The notes beneath the pieces were generated by a model that saw only the letters and a list, made by a program, of their open reading frames with translations, had not been told where the DNA came from and ran no database searches. The position numbers and the translations under genes are program-made. From Dirofilaria immitis (taxonomy: Eukaryota > Nematoda > Chromadorea > Rhabditida > Onchocercidae), in the NCBI GenBank assembly GCA_024305405.1, contig JAKNDB010000109.1, positions 2,790,001 to 2,854,000 of the forward strand: a stretch of 64,000 nt of DNA, read 5' to 3'. Below, in pieces: positions 24,976 through 37,200 of the stretch (position 1 is the first letter of the stretch; each line of letters begins with the position of its first letter).

Positions 24976-26400
24976 GCAATTGCAAGATCAGTATCATATG
25001 TAAATTTCGATGCATCATGATAATAATAATATATCAAAGAATGAATAGCAGAAAGAGGCAGCATTTTTGCTGATGATCATGTCTAGCAATAATGTTGCAA
25101 TAATATTCAAGTTGAATACGAACGTTTTGAAAGAAACTAAGCAGAGGACGAATCTTCCGAGCTTTTCTCTCTTCTCTTTCATTTACTTTCAAAGGGCCGC
25201 TTTACTTAGAAACTACTGTCACATTTTATTAATCTATGCAAGCTGCTTATTCTCTCATAATTACAAATCTACTCGATGATAGCGAATTACTTACATATAA
25301 AATTCGTTTTGCAGTTCATGTCATTTAACATGACTAACATCTCAATTATCTGAATTTGCCTCTGGGTTTGCTGGTAATTCTTTTCACACTGAAACATCCA
25401 TTTCGTGAACTTCTGTAATTATTTCTTACACTGTATGAATACTTCACAGAAGCGAACTTTTTTATTTGCTTCAAATGAAAAAGTTGTTCTAAAAGGATTT
25501 CAAAATATGACAACGATAAGTTTATTATTGGTCACAGCACTATAAACGAGATCCACACACAGTCCGTCAAGAATAAAACAAATATTTTACACCATCGTAT
25601 AAAAACATAGAATCATTCAGTGATGCTAAACAGTTTAAATTGGTAACAATTCTGACTAAAAAAAATAGAATTCATTGCTTATTTATGCTCAAGATGATTT
25701 GCAGTTTAATATGAAAAGAATTGAAACTCAAAACTGGGAAGAAAAACATCGGTGTCTAAATGATTCCAAAGCTTAAAATATAAATATACAAGAAAATAGT
25801 GAATAACTATTTCCGTACACAACAGTTATTCACAAAAGCAATCCTCTTAAATTATAAACGAGATAGAAATTCAGAAAATTGCACATAAAACTAGAAGAGA
25901 AACTTCAAATATTATCAGTACTAAATATAACAAACTAATCACTGGAAATTATCGCTTAAAAGAAGACTATCAAAGTAATTATAAGAAACTGTTACTATAA
26001 CGATAAGACAAGTATTCTCAGAGTTTCTTAAATTTAATTGGTAAAGATCAATTGAATAAACAGATTTAAGTAGCACAAATTTGAACGGATGCACTGTCCA
26101 ATTTGCGTTTTTATTTATTTGAAAATACATCTAAATTGTTAGAAGACGAAGAATCCCGCTTTTAACATTATCTTTGTAATATACAAGTACCACAAATGTA
26201 AATATATCCCATAAATTAAATAAATATATATTACAAATTTACAAAGTTTAGAAGCTCTAAATTGAATTCAGAAATGCGGATTAACTTAATTGATGAATGG
26301 ATAATCAAAAGAAACGCTTATAAAAACATGACAAAAGAGAAGAAATTAATCCTTTAGTAAATTCCACTGAAATATGATGCATAAACTTATAACTGTCAGG

Positions 26401-26446
26401 TATTTTTGAAATTTTCGAATTTCTGACTCCCGAAATTTCAAAAATA
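26401..26446. repeat. Inverted repeat, 16-bp stem with one bulge
   Basis: TATTTTTGAAATTTTCG pairs with CGAAATTTCAAAAATA across a 13-base loop. One unpaired T interrupts the stem. The arms are AT-rich. Confidence 0.7.
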
Positions 26447-28210
26447 CAAGTAATAAATAAATGAATAATGAAAAGAATTCAGCTAATTGATGCAACAGGT
26501 GGAAATATGGCAGAACGTGATCCATACGAATATTGAAGTGACTGAATTCGAGTCATGCATACACAGTGTCCTTCTTCTTGTTCTTCTTCTGGAGATGGTG
26601 GACTCCACGAATATATACCATAGGCTAAATTTTGAATTGAAAACATATATTTTTTCATATGAGAAGAATGGTCGTCTATTTTATTCACTTCAAAAAGCAT
26701 TACATCCACAATACCCTATATTAAAATAGGCTTAAATTCATGAATTAACCTGTGCAATATTGTTGACATTCTTCAGGTTTTCTAAAAAGTACTGCAGCTG
26801 TCGCGCCACCTTCTATTTTCACATTTTTCAAAAATGAACCTTGTCCTGAAAACAAACTTTGATCAGCTAACGATAATAAATTGCACGGAGAATTCTTCTT
26901 CTGAATATGCTTTCTAGATCAGTTTCTTATGAATTTTGCGAAATTTAACTATTTGTGATAATTCAAAGCCTTCCTGTCTCGATAAAATTGAAATCCCAAT
27001 TCTCTACCCCAATTCTCTACTACCAGTATGCAGTTGTGACTAAAAACGCGACTAAATCACATTACACGTTACCCACATTGTCCAGTTTCAGGCTTCCCTC
27101 AAATGAAAATGAAAAGTGCGTATCTGAGTGAGTATTTGCTTTTAAACCACTAATTGCTTCATAATTGATTTCAGAATCGGACATCGCTGATTTTAAATAA
27201 CACCGCTTTCTTGTTTTACTGTATGTATAACCAAGACAGCAGTGATCTCGAGCACATGCTATGCAGCATCTCTAAAATGATTACTGCTACATTTTTATGC
27301 CAAATTAAAAAGAAAAAAGAAAAAAAAAGGTATTTTCACTAATATAATGTCTATGTTGTACATGTAAATGTGTTAAAAATTCTCGAGTTCCATTCTTACT
27401 CATTGATAATTACCAAAACCTATTTCGAAATGATTTTGGCAAATGGCACAGGACATTCTTTCCCTCTCCAAAAGGACTACTGATGGCTCTGTTGTTCTCA
27501 ATGAAAAATGTAGAAGACTTCCATTCAATTTCTTTATGTTTTCATATATTTGATGGAAGAAAAAGTATCACCTTAATATCATTTGCATTGAATTCGTCAT
27601 AAGTACCACCGCTTAGTGCAATATTTGGAAGATAAAAGCATCGCGATGCTGAAATTTCATAGCTTCATGAACCTCGATTACCGCATAAAATGTAGAGTTC
27701 ATTTTGTCTCCATTTTGCTGTCATCTATATTTGATATATATAAAAATCAACTTCAAGCTAATTTTTTTCCCCAATGGTTCCAAAATATATCTAGAGAGTT
27801 TTTTTTTTTTTTTTATCGTCATTCTTTTCACTTCTCGGCTCTACTTATTGTCAAAGAAGCGAAGCAAAGATTTCAAAACTCAGTGAAATTGGTCCGTTTC
27901 AAAGTAAGGAATTATAAATGCTCTAAGAATATCAGTAAAATAAAGATATGAATAATTAGCCCTATGAGATGCTATTTCATGAACATCCTAAATTACAACA
28001 CTGTTTCAAAGGCATGCTCTATGATCCGTGAAAAAAAAAAATTTTGGCAGTGTAAGATGAATTCATCATATCGATTTATTAATTCTTTATGTAGGCTTTT
28101 TTAATGCTTAATATACAAATGCAGTTCAATATCCGCCACACCAACTGCTCAAGCGTTAAAAACTTGACGAAAAATACGAAAAAATAAGTAAATAAATATA
28201 TATACATACG

Positions 28211-28260
28211 TAGAGGAGAGAGAGAGAGAAGGAAGAAAAAAAAGAGAGAGAGGAAGAAAG
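28211..28260. repeat. GA-rich purine tract
   Basis: Interrupted GA and GAA units run on the + strand between AT-rich flanks. Confidence 0.8.
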
Positions 28261-29468
28261 ATTAGAAGTGTAATAGGATTAAAGTTAAAATCGATATTAC
28301 TATATATACGCAACACGGTAATCGGAAACTTATTGTATCTAAACATTATTTGAAATACTTCAGAGCTTCTTGGCTATTTTTAATCATAGCTGTGTTTGGA
28401 TTTCCATAACATTGCGAATAAATAGGTCTCGATGAGTGGAAGTATGCATCAGTATAACCGATGATCAAAAGAAGTTGCATATTGGAAACGAAAAATTGAT
28501 TTATTAAGTTGATATAGAGTCGCTCAATTTTCAGTTGCCAATCTCTACAAACTCTTGCAAAAATTGCTATGTCAGTGCATACCCTAACATCCAGGAGGTG
28601 ATTTCAAGAGTGCTATCTAATAATGTCTTCGATTTCTATTTATCTTAATCCGACTTTTTCTGAGCAAAGATTGTCATTCCCTTTCAAGCTTTGACAGAAT
28701 GGATGCTAAAAAAAACGACTTCATAAATAGAATTATTTACAAATTCTATCCAAAATTACTCAGTTATTATTATAACATTTCTATATGAAAGAAGCGGTAA
28801 TGATAAAAGTTCATACATTTAAAGGTTTGATTAGTTGGGGCATAAATTGAGAGATTTGATCCACTGGACTTACTATGTTTTAGGAAATTACGCATGTAAT
28901 AATATCAGAATAACTTACTTACTGACTGTGTTGTACGGACAAATAAACCGACGATTAATGCTTCCAGGAGCATCCTGACAAGAACGTTTCAACAATAAGG
29001 CCAAATCTTCAATCCCAAATTATTTTTCCTGATTGTTGTCAGTACAAAACGAATTCCTGCAACTATTTTATTAGTGGCACGCTCCTATGTGAAATAATTG
29101 AGTCTATAGGATTACCGGAACTAATTTCGAGCATTTGAACAATATAGATGCAAACTTTCGTGCAAGCGGCAATCATTTCCGTGTACGTTTATAAACTGAT
29201 TGTTGTTTCTACAGTCACAACAGGAAGGAGCGGAATAATTTAAAAGGGATGAAATTGAACAGGTACAATCAGAACTGATAAATCGTTATCACCTGAGCAA
29301 GTGTCATTTGAATTAATAAATCATACAAGATAACAAATGGAAGTTAATAAAATCAGTGATTAAATATTTGCTTGTCAATAGAAATGAGTTAAAAACTTTC
29401 AGTCGACAATATGAAATACCTATGTAAGACACAACATTTCATCTCCTAAATGTAAATGGAGAATGTAT

Positions 29469-29551
29469 ATGTGTGTGTGTGTGTTTATGTGTGTGTGTAT
29501 GTGTGTGTGTATGTGTGTGTGTATGTGTGTGTGTATGTGTGTGTGTGTGTA

Positions 29552-29582
<31 letters not shown>
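29469..29582. repeat. GT microsatellite with regular AT interruptions
   Basis: About 114 bases of TG units are broken by ATG at intervals of roughly 8-22 bases. The Cys-Val and His-Thr ORFs through it are artefacts of the repeat. Confidence 0.9.
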
Positions 29583-31865
29583 CTGTACTTCAGTATTTGC
29601 TAGAGATATTATGAACCAGCTCTTTTCAGAAACACGGCGGGCCCTCAACCATTCCTTAACATAAATGAAACTTTGGAAGCAACACAATTCAAGATTACAT
29701 TGGTTACTCCAACATTTTCTGTCATTTCCATACGATTTTCATTAGTATCGAGTATCCCAGAATCCCTGATAACAGTTCCAGAATCACGGAATTTGGCGAT
29801 TAGTTTCACCTCTTTTATTTTAATCTGCTAATTTCAACGTAAAATTAACAGCATTTGTTTACTTTCTTGTATTATTCGATTATTCGCACAAATAACTTCC
29901 CAAGCATCCATTATTTCAGAATAAAATTTAAAAAAAATTTTTATTAGTGATTGATTGTAATTTTATTAGATCCTGTTTATGTGGAAAAAATTTCTCTATT
30001 TTACATTTTACTTCTAACCAAGCTTCGTATCCCATTCAATAAAGAAGGCAGGATTGGAAAAACGGTTTTCCAGGTATGCTTGATATCTATTTCCAATTCA
30101 TTCGGTTGCAGAACTAAAATAAGAACTCCTCATTTTCTAGCAGCATTTTTCATCATTTACTTTCCATGCCAACCCTAAAATCCTAATTATTCCGTAAACG
30201 ACATTCGTTCTTCTCTGAACTACATTTCCCAGATTATTGTAATAGCAGTGAAAGCTTGACTCTAGCTGAATCGTATTTGTTGTTTGCGAAAGTTAATTAT
30301 TGTATACATGTTTCGATGTTTTAATAATAAAGCCAAGTGTGATGAAAATTGAAAGAATGTCATCCCATTCAGGTACGATGAAATCTCGTCTATATTGGTT
30401 TTATCAGGATAAATTAGTATCGTCTGAATATCAAACTTATTGTAAATTTTGATAATATTAACACATTCCTCAAACAGATACTTCAGGTTGAAAATTTGTG
30501 CTGAAAAAGAACACAGGTTGAAAATGGAAATCGAAATTTTGATATTTCTTGATGTCGAAGAGTGAACCAATCGAAAAATAATTCTTATTCAGCAAATGGG
30601 CATTATGTTTTATTTTCATAACAAATGACGCATGCAATATTTACAATTGTCAGAAAGCTATAGTATGAAGTAAGAAAAGAGTTAAAGTTTGAAAATTGAA
30701 GCAATCCACAAATTGGATGTCTACAAATATTAGATAGAGCTTACATAAACAAATTGTTATTCCGCCTATATTCTATCGATTTTAAGTTGTTTTAGACTGC
30801 TTTTGGATCATAAGATAGTAAAGCAATTAAACGTTTAGAAAGACGAAAAATCCAATAAAAGATTTTATAAGCAATTACGAAACTAATTTTCTATACAAAT
30901 TATCCGTGAGAAAATCAATGATATCTTCGATTTTACATAAGATTCTGCTGAGGTGGAAATTTCTTGTTTTTAATGCGCTTTTATAAAGTCAGCATGTGCC
31001 GGATTCTGGTGTATTCACGACTAATGCGCTCACTCTCAGGCAACAACTTGTATTTCCTAGATTATAAATTAAGGAAATTTTTGGTGAAGAAATTTTCACA
31101 AAAGCATTTGATTTAGTAATTCAGTCAGGAAAATATAAAATTCCGCTATGCTAATAATAATTGAATTTCTACATCTATTATAAACTAATTTATTATCTAC
31201 TACTAAGAAATTAAGAAAATTAATGCAACTCAACGAAAAAGGCGACGTGATAATTATTGATGAAAGAAGAATTTGTCATTGGTCTGCAACATCTAAAGTA
31301 TCACGCATCTGAGGCAGTTTTTATTGCCTTAATATAAACTGTATTTTTTCAGGTGAAATTAAGATTTGGTAAATAAACTTCTTTTGCGCCATAAATTGAC
31401 ATGTTGTACATTGTGCTAGGGTTGACATGCAGTAAATAAACTTTCGCTAAATAAACCTTTGTCACAACTCGTCTGTTCAAACAAATATCGAGGAACTTTA
31501 ACGGTATACGGTAATTCACTTGGAAAACATATAGCTGCGACAACTGGAACACATTATTTTCAAGGAATAAGCCTAGATGAAGACCATTCTTAAAAGTTAG
31601 ATCCTTAGATTTGTGCAGAAACAATGAATCGAGGAATCATGGTCTTTCTTATTGTAAGATCGCAACTATCTTTCTGCAAGATTGAAATTTTCTACTTTTT
31701 GTTATAATATTTGAAGCGAAAAGGCATGACTTTCCGAGAAGAACAAGCATCGTGAATTAAAAATCCACTAATGCTTTTTCAGTCTCTCGGCGAGGAGACT
31801 TTCAGATCTTCAGGTTTTTAGAATTTTCTTTCCAGTGACTGAATAAATTTTTCATTTTGTGATAC

Positions 31866-31918
31866 TATGCTTATTAAATTTGTTAAAGTGTTTTTATTAC
31901 ATAGTACTAATAAGCATA
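31866..31918. repeat. Inverted repeat with 11-bp arms
   Basis: TATGCTTATTA (31866-31876) and TAATAAGCATA (31908-31918) are perfect inverted copies separated by 31 bases. Confidence 0.65.
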
Positions 31919-32465
31919 CAAAACAGTCTAAGAAAACTGGAAATGATAGAGGAACAGATGGCGGTTGCCAAGGTAACAAGAATGTCTTTTTCATATATAT
32001 CAATTTGCTGAGAAAGTCTCAATATAATGTCTCACATTCGCAGACGAAATAATTAATGATAAATTGCGATTTGATTCAAGACTGATTCTTATGATTAGAT
32101 ATAATATGATTTATTATTTCGGGTTTTTGATAACTGTAAGAAAGTGGAAAATGAACTCTTAAGTTCTGGAAATTAAAGATTATCGTTATAGCTACAGATA
32201 TGTCTTTGAATTTTATATAGAGTTTAAATGTCAGCATCGCATTGCAAGTTTTACTTTTTCAGTGAGATCATATCATTCGTTTCGTAATTTGCCATCCAAA
32301 GTTCTTCGGACAATAACTAATGTTGGATAATCATCACGACAAACAAGACGATAGTAGGGATAAGTAAGAAAAGTTGAATATCAAGAAATAACTCATTTTC
32401 CCTTATAATCAATTTAAGAGATGGAATATATAGATTAATTACAAATAATTAATTGATATTTTAGC

Positions 32466-32641
32466 ATTGCACTCAAGCACTTGAAAGGACACTACGGTCG
32501 AGCAAGCAGTGCTGAAGCAAATTCAAAAAGTAGTAATGAACAAATAGGCAAAAACGTTACAATGGCAGCGATCCTTAGCCAACCGGTGTATGATGTATTC
32601 GTTCAGCATGATAGTTTGTCATTTGCTTATTCGATGTTCTA
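32466..32641 (+). other. Possible upstream exon of the TMEM237 gene
   Basis: After an acceptor-like GATATTTTAG the frame encodes a hydrophilic segment (LKHLKGHYGRASSAEAN) and then PVYDVFVQHDSLSFAYSMF before a stop at 32639-32641. The composition looks coding and the position fits the missing N-terminal part of the next gene. I could not find a donor that joins it in phase, so it is only a candidate. Confidence 0.3.
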
Positions 32642-32788
32642 AATTCGGATTCTTTTAATTTATATTCATTTTTTTTTTTTTAAATTCAAAAGTAGTTTTG
32701 AAAAACGAAATAAAATATTTTTAAAATCATTTTTGTATCTGCAATTGTTTGATGCATACTCAATATTTTCATGCACTTATTTTTTTAG

Positions 32789-34240
32789 AAAGTTTCCGCC
32801 GAACTGATCGTAAACAATACGAAAAGATGTTGGAGGCACGAACAGATGATTTGGTGAGTATTGCTCCATCAGAAAGTATTCAATCGGCACTGACAGTTCA
32901 GGTTGCCTTTCATAATGTATCGCTCATAATACAAGGTAAATATAACGAATATGTAATAATATTCCAATTACCTTCAGTTCCTTAGATCCTTTGAACAACT
33001 TTTCTCCAGCTTAAGGCAATGTCCAGACATTATTCAAACCTTTCGTATCAAAGTTCCATTCTTTTTTCCTCTATGGATTTTTCATTTGCAGGATTTTTAT
33101 CCGGATTCGGCATTTTTCATGCTATTTTCGCTTTCGCTTTGGTTGATATTGTAAATTTTACTTCACTATTTTGTTTTTATTTCATGCTGGCACTTGGTTT
33201 TGATTTCTTAAGATCATGCCCTCAGGTTTTAAATAGGCAATGTTAAATGGATTGAAACAAATACATAATTTTTAATTGCGTGACATTTTTGTCATCGTTT
33301 TCTCAGGATATACTTCAAAAAAATTATGCATGGTTAGCGATGTCAATACAAGCTACATTTTACGCATGCTTTGCGATTAGCACAATTGCAGCACTTGACA
33401 GGTGCTTCGTCATTTTGATTTTTCCCATAAATTTACAAATAATTGATGGTAAAAACATAATTTATGAAAACTTGGTTCTAAAAATTGATTTTGGAATTAA
33501 TTGTCCTCGACAATCTTACAAAACCATTTAAAAAAAAAAAGAATACGTCATTTCCAGGCTTGAAATAAGTTCTAGTTTAATGGATAACTTGAAACGTGGG
33601 TTAAGCTTACAAGGTGGTAGTCTAGAGACATTGCTATGTCTAATTGGTACGATGGCTACACTGCTGTCATCATTATATGACGAATGGCTTGCAGAACCAA
33701 TGAAACAACAAAAAAATCAAGTTCGTCTACATCGTTCTGATTTCTTTCTTTTATCTCTTAAAATTTTTTAATATCGATAAAATAGCTGGAAACTTCTGTT
33801 TAACTTTAAAAATAGAAAAAGTTTGGATTTACATATTTGGATTCTAATGAATGATATCGGTAGCACGTAAAACTAACGGTTTTTGTTTTATCACAGGAAA
33901 TTTGACTATATCATCGTAATAAATAGATTATCATTGCAGTATGTTATGGTTATAGACCCGCTAGTTGCTTGGCGTTTATTAAGCGGTGCCCGTGCGACAG
34001 CCGGACTGTTAAGCTGGTTCCTTTTGACTTTTTCACCAAATACCAACACCTTATTAAAGCAGATTCGTAATCCGGTACGTTAATAATTTTTACCTTTTTT
34101 AGAACTTGAAAAGGTCAATAGGTAAAGATGTATTTTGAAAATAATTTACAAATTTTCTATAACTTTATAGGTTTATAATTTCGAGCTTATTTTTATTTAT
34201 ATTCTAGGAATCAGTTCACGAAAATTGTAATGTGTCATAA
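32789..34240 (+). CDS. jbts-14: TMEM237 / JBTS-14-like four-helix ciliary transition-zone protein
   Basis: A membrane protein of the ciliary transition zone (MKS module), linked in humans to Joubert syndrome 14. In nematodes only sensory neurons are ciliated. Phase-compatible exons are 32789-32935, 33092-33225, 33307-33401, 33558-33720, 33940-34074 and 34208-34240 (TAA), about 235 codons. The first is a soluble segment (FRRTDRKQYEKMLEARTDD). Four hydrophobic segments follow: FLSGFGIFHAIFAFALVDIV; a Gln/Ala-rich helix ending in FAISTIAALDR, which matches the family's LAISTVSAFDR; ETLLCLIGTMATLLSSLYDE; and a last helix with GARATAGLLSWFLLTF. The N-terminal, variable part of the family is missing or lies in upstream exons. 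Identity rests on remembered motifs and topology. Confidence 0.7.
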
Positions 34241-37200
34241 GATGGGCGAAAACGTTGGAAGATATGTGAAGTTACTCATAAATCTGTTTGGATTATATAA
34301 ATAGCGGGGAAATAGGACTCATTCATATAAATTTAAAAAATTTGCTACATTGTTCTACTAAAAGATTGCAAATCGCAAATATGCTAAAATAATTCCTACA
34401 TATGAATAAATTTCTGCAACAAAAAAAAAAGGATGAATAATTAACAAATGAGTAAAAAGGAATCAAAATTTGATTAGCACCAGTCAACAGCATTGCCTAT
34501 TTTTCATTACATCTCTAATGTCAGTTATTTTTTATTCCACATTTTTAAAGGAGAACTCTTGCTTTTCTCTTCGATGCTGCTATATAATTTAAACGGATTC
34601 AAAGGGCATCGCCTCTATTAATGCAATTTTCATTAATACATACAATAATTAACTCAGTCCATAATTTTTGGTGCCTTCTTAACTTTTTATGAATTATATG
34701 TTGCCTTGAATTTAATTAATTTAGGTCTATACAGCGGTCGAAAAGTTGAAAGTCAAATTTAGTGTTTATTATATTGAATTATAAAAAAATCCAAATGCTT
34801 TGAATCCATTTCAAGTCTTCGCAGAACAACTTTAACAATTCAATCGAAAAAAAAAGTAAGATTAATGGAATTCTAGCAGATAAATTTTTTTGATAATCTT
34901 TTAGGAAATTTTAATTTAATTTAAGTTATAAAAGATAATTTCAACGACCGTTACACAAATTCCCGAAAGCTTTACTGAAAAACCATCAACGCTGGATTCC
35001 ATCTTTTCCATCGTTCTTTCCAGTTTGTTATCCAGTTCTTGCTTCTTCCTTTCTTTTGTCTGTCCCGCATCCCCATTCTCACTTTTCTCAGCCGAAATTT
35101 GAGCCTTTTTGCCGTCGTCACTCCAATTATCGACAGAGAAAAATGTGTTCCTTTTTCCCAAAAATTGAGATAAGAGAATAATCGCCAAGAGTCAAATGAT
35201 ATTTCATTTCACTCTTGGCCTTCCATTTCACGTCTCCTTTATTTCTGCAAAATGTTCTCAAAACTTCTCTGTACAGTATTCATGATCCAGAACTGATGCT
35301 GTATTTTTGATGCTAATAATCTTACCACGTAAGATCGAAATGAATTATTTTCACTGTTTGTTATTTTTAGTACTGTTTTTCACGATGGAAAATATGTTCT
35401 CTCATTTTAAAATAGAATAATGCAAATGTAGTATCAAATGTGTTACACATTTCCATTCACAAATTCTGACAAAGATTCAAAATGAAAATCAAATCAGTTG
35501 GCTTTACGCCTAACAATTTTAATGCTCAGTTTTTGTTTTTTCGTCAAAGGAAGTTAGTTTCAAATAATTATTCATTTAATTGCAACTCTCATGGCTTTTT
35601 GGCAAACTAACAATGAAGCAAATAGACAACTGCAATGGGAAACATTTGATCTAATCATTCACTTTTAATGCTTTAATTGTTCGCATATGGAATATCAATA
35701 CGACAGTCAAATTTGTCAAGGAAGAGTTATGAATAAAATCTAAAATCTAGGTCCAACTAAGTAAGTGAAAAACGAAAATTTTAAACAATTTGTCCCTTCG
35801 GTAAGTTGACTGTATTCAAATTGTCTATTTATTTATTTCGTCAATTAATTTAATCAGCAATTATCCACTTATTTTCATCCATATGATTATACTATATGCA
35901 TCCATGAACTCAAATAGATCAGCGAAACGCTGCATAACAATTTTAAATCCATGCAAAATATCGTTAAAGGAAAACATTCGTGACATAAACTTCTGTAGAG
36001 TCTCTTCCAATATGCACACTAATTATTTAAATCGGACTTTCCATTAACGTTATTTTTTCCATTCTGTGTTTTTCTTGATTTGGTGATGTGATGACATTTA
36101 TCTCGGTTGGTGCTGAAGACTAATGCTGTCATTTTCTTTCTTATTTGCCTCATAGAAAACAAAACAATTTTTTCTAGTCGAAAGGAATTCATTACCTTTT
36201 TAATTTAATTCGCCATTACAAAATTTACGTTGCTTGAACTTTCTGTAGTAAAAACCTGATTAGTACACATCCTTGCATAGATTTAACATTTGATAAATGA
36301 TATTATACTATTGCAAATATAATTGCAAAGATATTGAAATTGTTTCTACTTTTGTTGCTGACATTAAATGGTCCTTTCTAAGGCTACTGTTTTCTTTATA
36401 TTTTGAGCACCACTCAAGGCTCTGTAGTAGATTCTTGAATTATGATAAATTGTTATTGAATTTAGTTGGCTTTCCTTCATTCTATTTTATACAGTTATTT
36501 ACCTAATGACTTGAAACTTTACATCCATATCTAAAACTATCTAGGTACTTTAAAAAAGAAATAAGGAAATAAAAATGACATTTTCAGGTAATTTTTTCAT
36601 AATTCATAAATTAATATAAATTGATGTTTTGAACTAATAAAAGATTATATCTTCAAAGCAATGATTATTCCATATGTATAGAAGTTTGTATTTATATACT
36701 TATTTTAAACTTCCGACTTCGTATTCGCTAAATTTTTGACATTTAATATTTTTGTTTGACTTTTTTATACGTTTTTAAAATGATAGCAAGAATAGAAAAC
36801 TGCAAAAAACATGAAGAAAAAGAAACCATACACTTTCAAGAGCATGGGAACTCGTAGTCTCATGCTTGAATGACTACAACAAGTGATTCTCAATGCTTAC
36901 TGGCATCTTTTGACTTAATTCGATATTTTATGGCTATCATTTATAGATATGCAGGTTAACAAGATATTAAGAAAATAGAATAGAAATAGACAACAATTTT
37001 TCCAGTCACAGAGCTCAAAGTTGGCTCGATAATGTTTCACTATAGTACCTCACACCAAATAAGCCGCAATTTTGCAGAGCTCTCAATCGCATTTGCCTTG
37101 TGACTTAAATGCAGCATTGAGAGTCATCTCATCTAATTTTTTATGTTTATTATTTCGGAGAAAACATTAATTTTGTAAGTAGTTGTTTACAAACAGTCAT

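Larger units (their letters stand above)
22900..32460. other. Long AT-rich gene-poor region
   Basis: No exon series or domain could be recognised. The stretch holds microsatellites and small inverted repeats, listed separately. The largest ORFs (for example 27616-27951 + and 30262-30570 -) are phenylalanine/isoleucine/lysine-rich translations of AT-rich DNA and give no support for a protein. Confidence 0.5.

Noticed and set aside
29439..29687. Long His-Thr (- strand) and Cys-Val (+ strand) ORFs
   Set aside because: They are translations of the GT microsatellite and have no other coding support.
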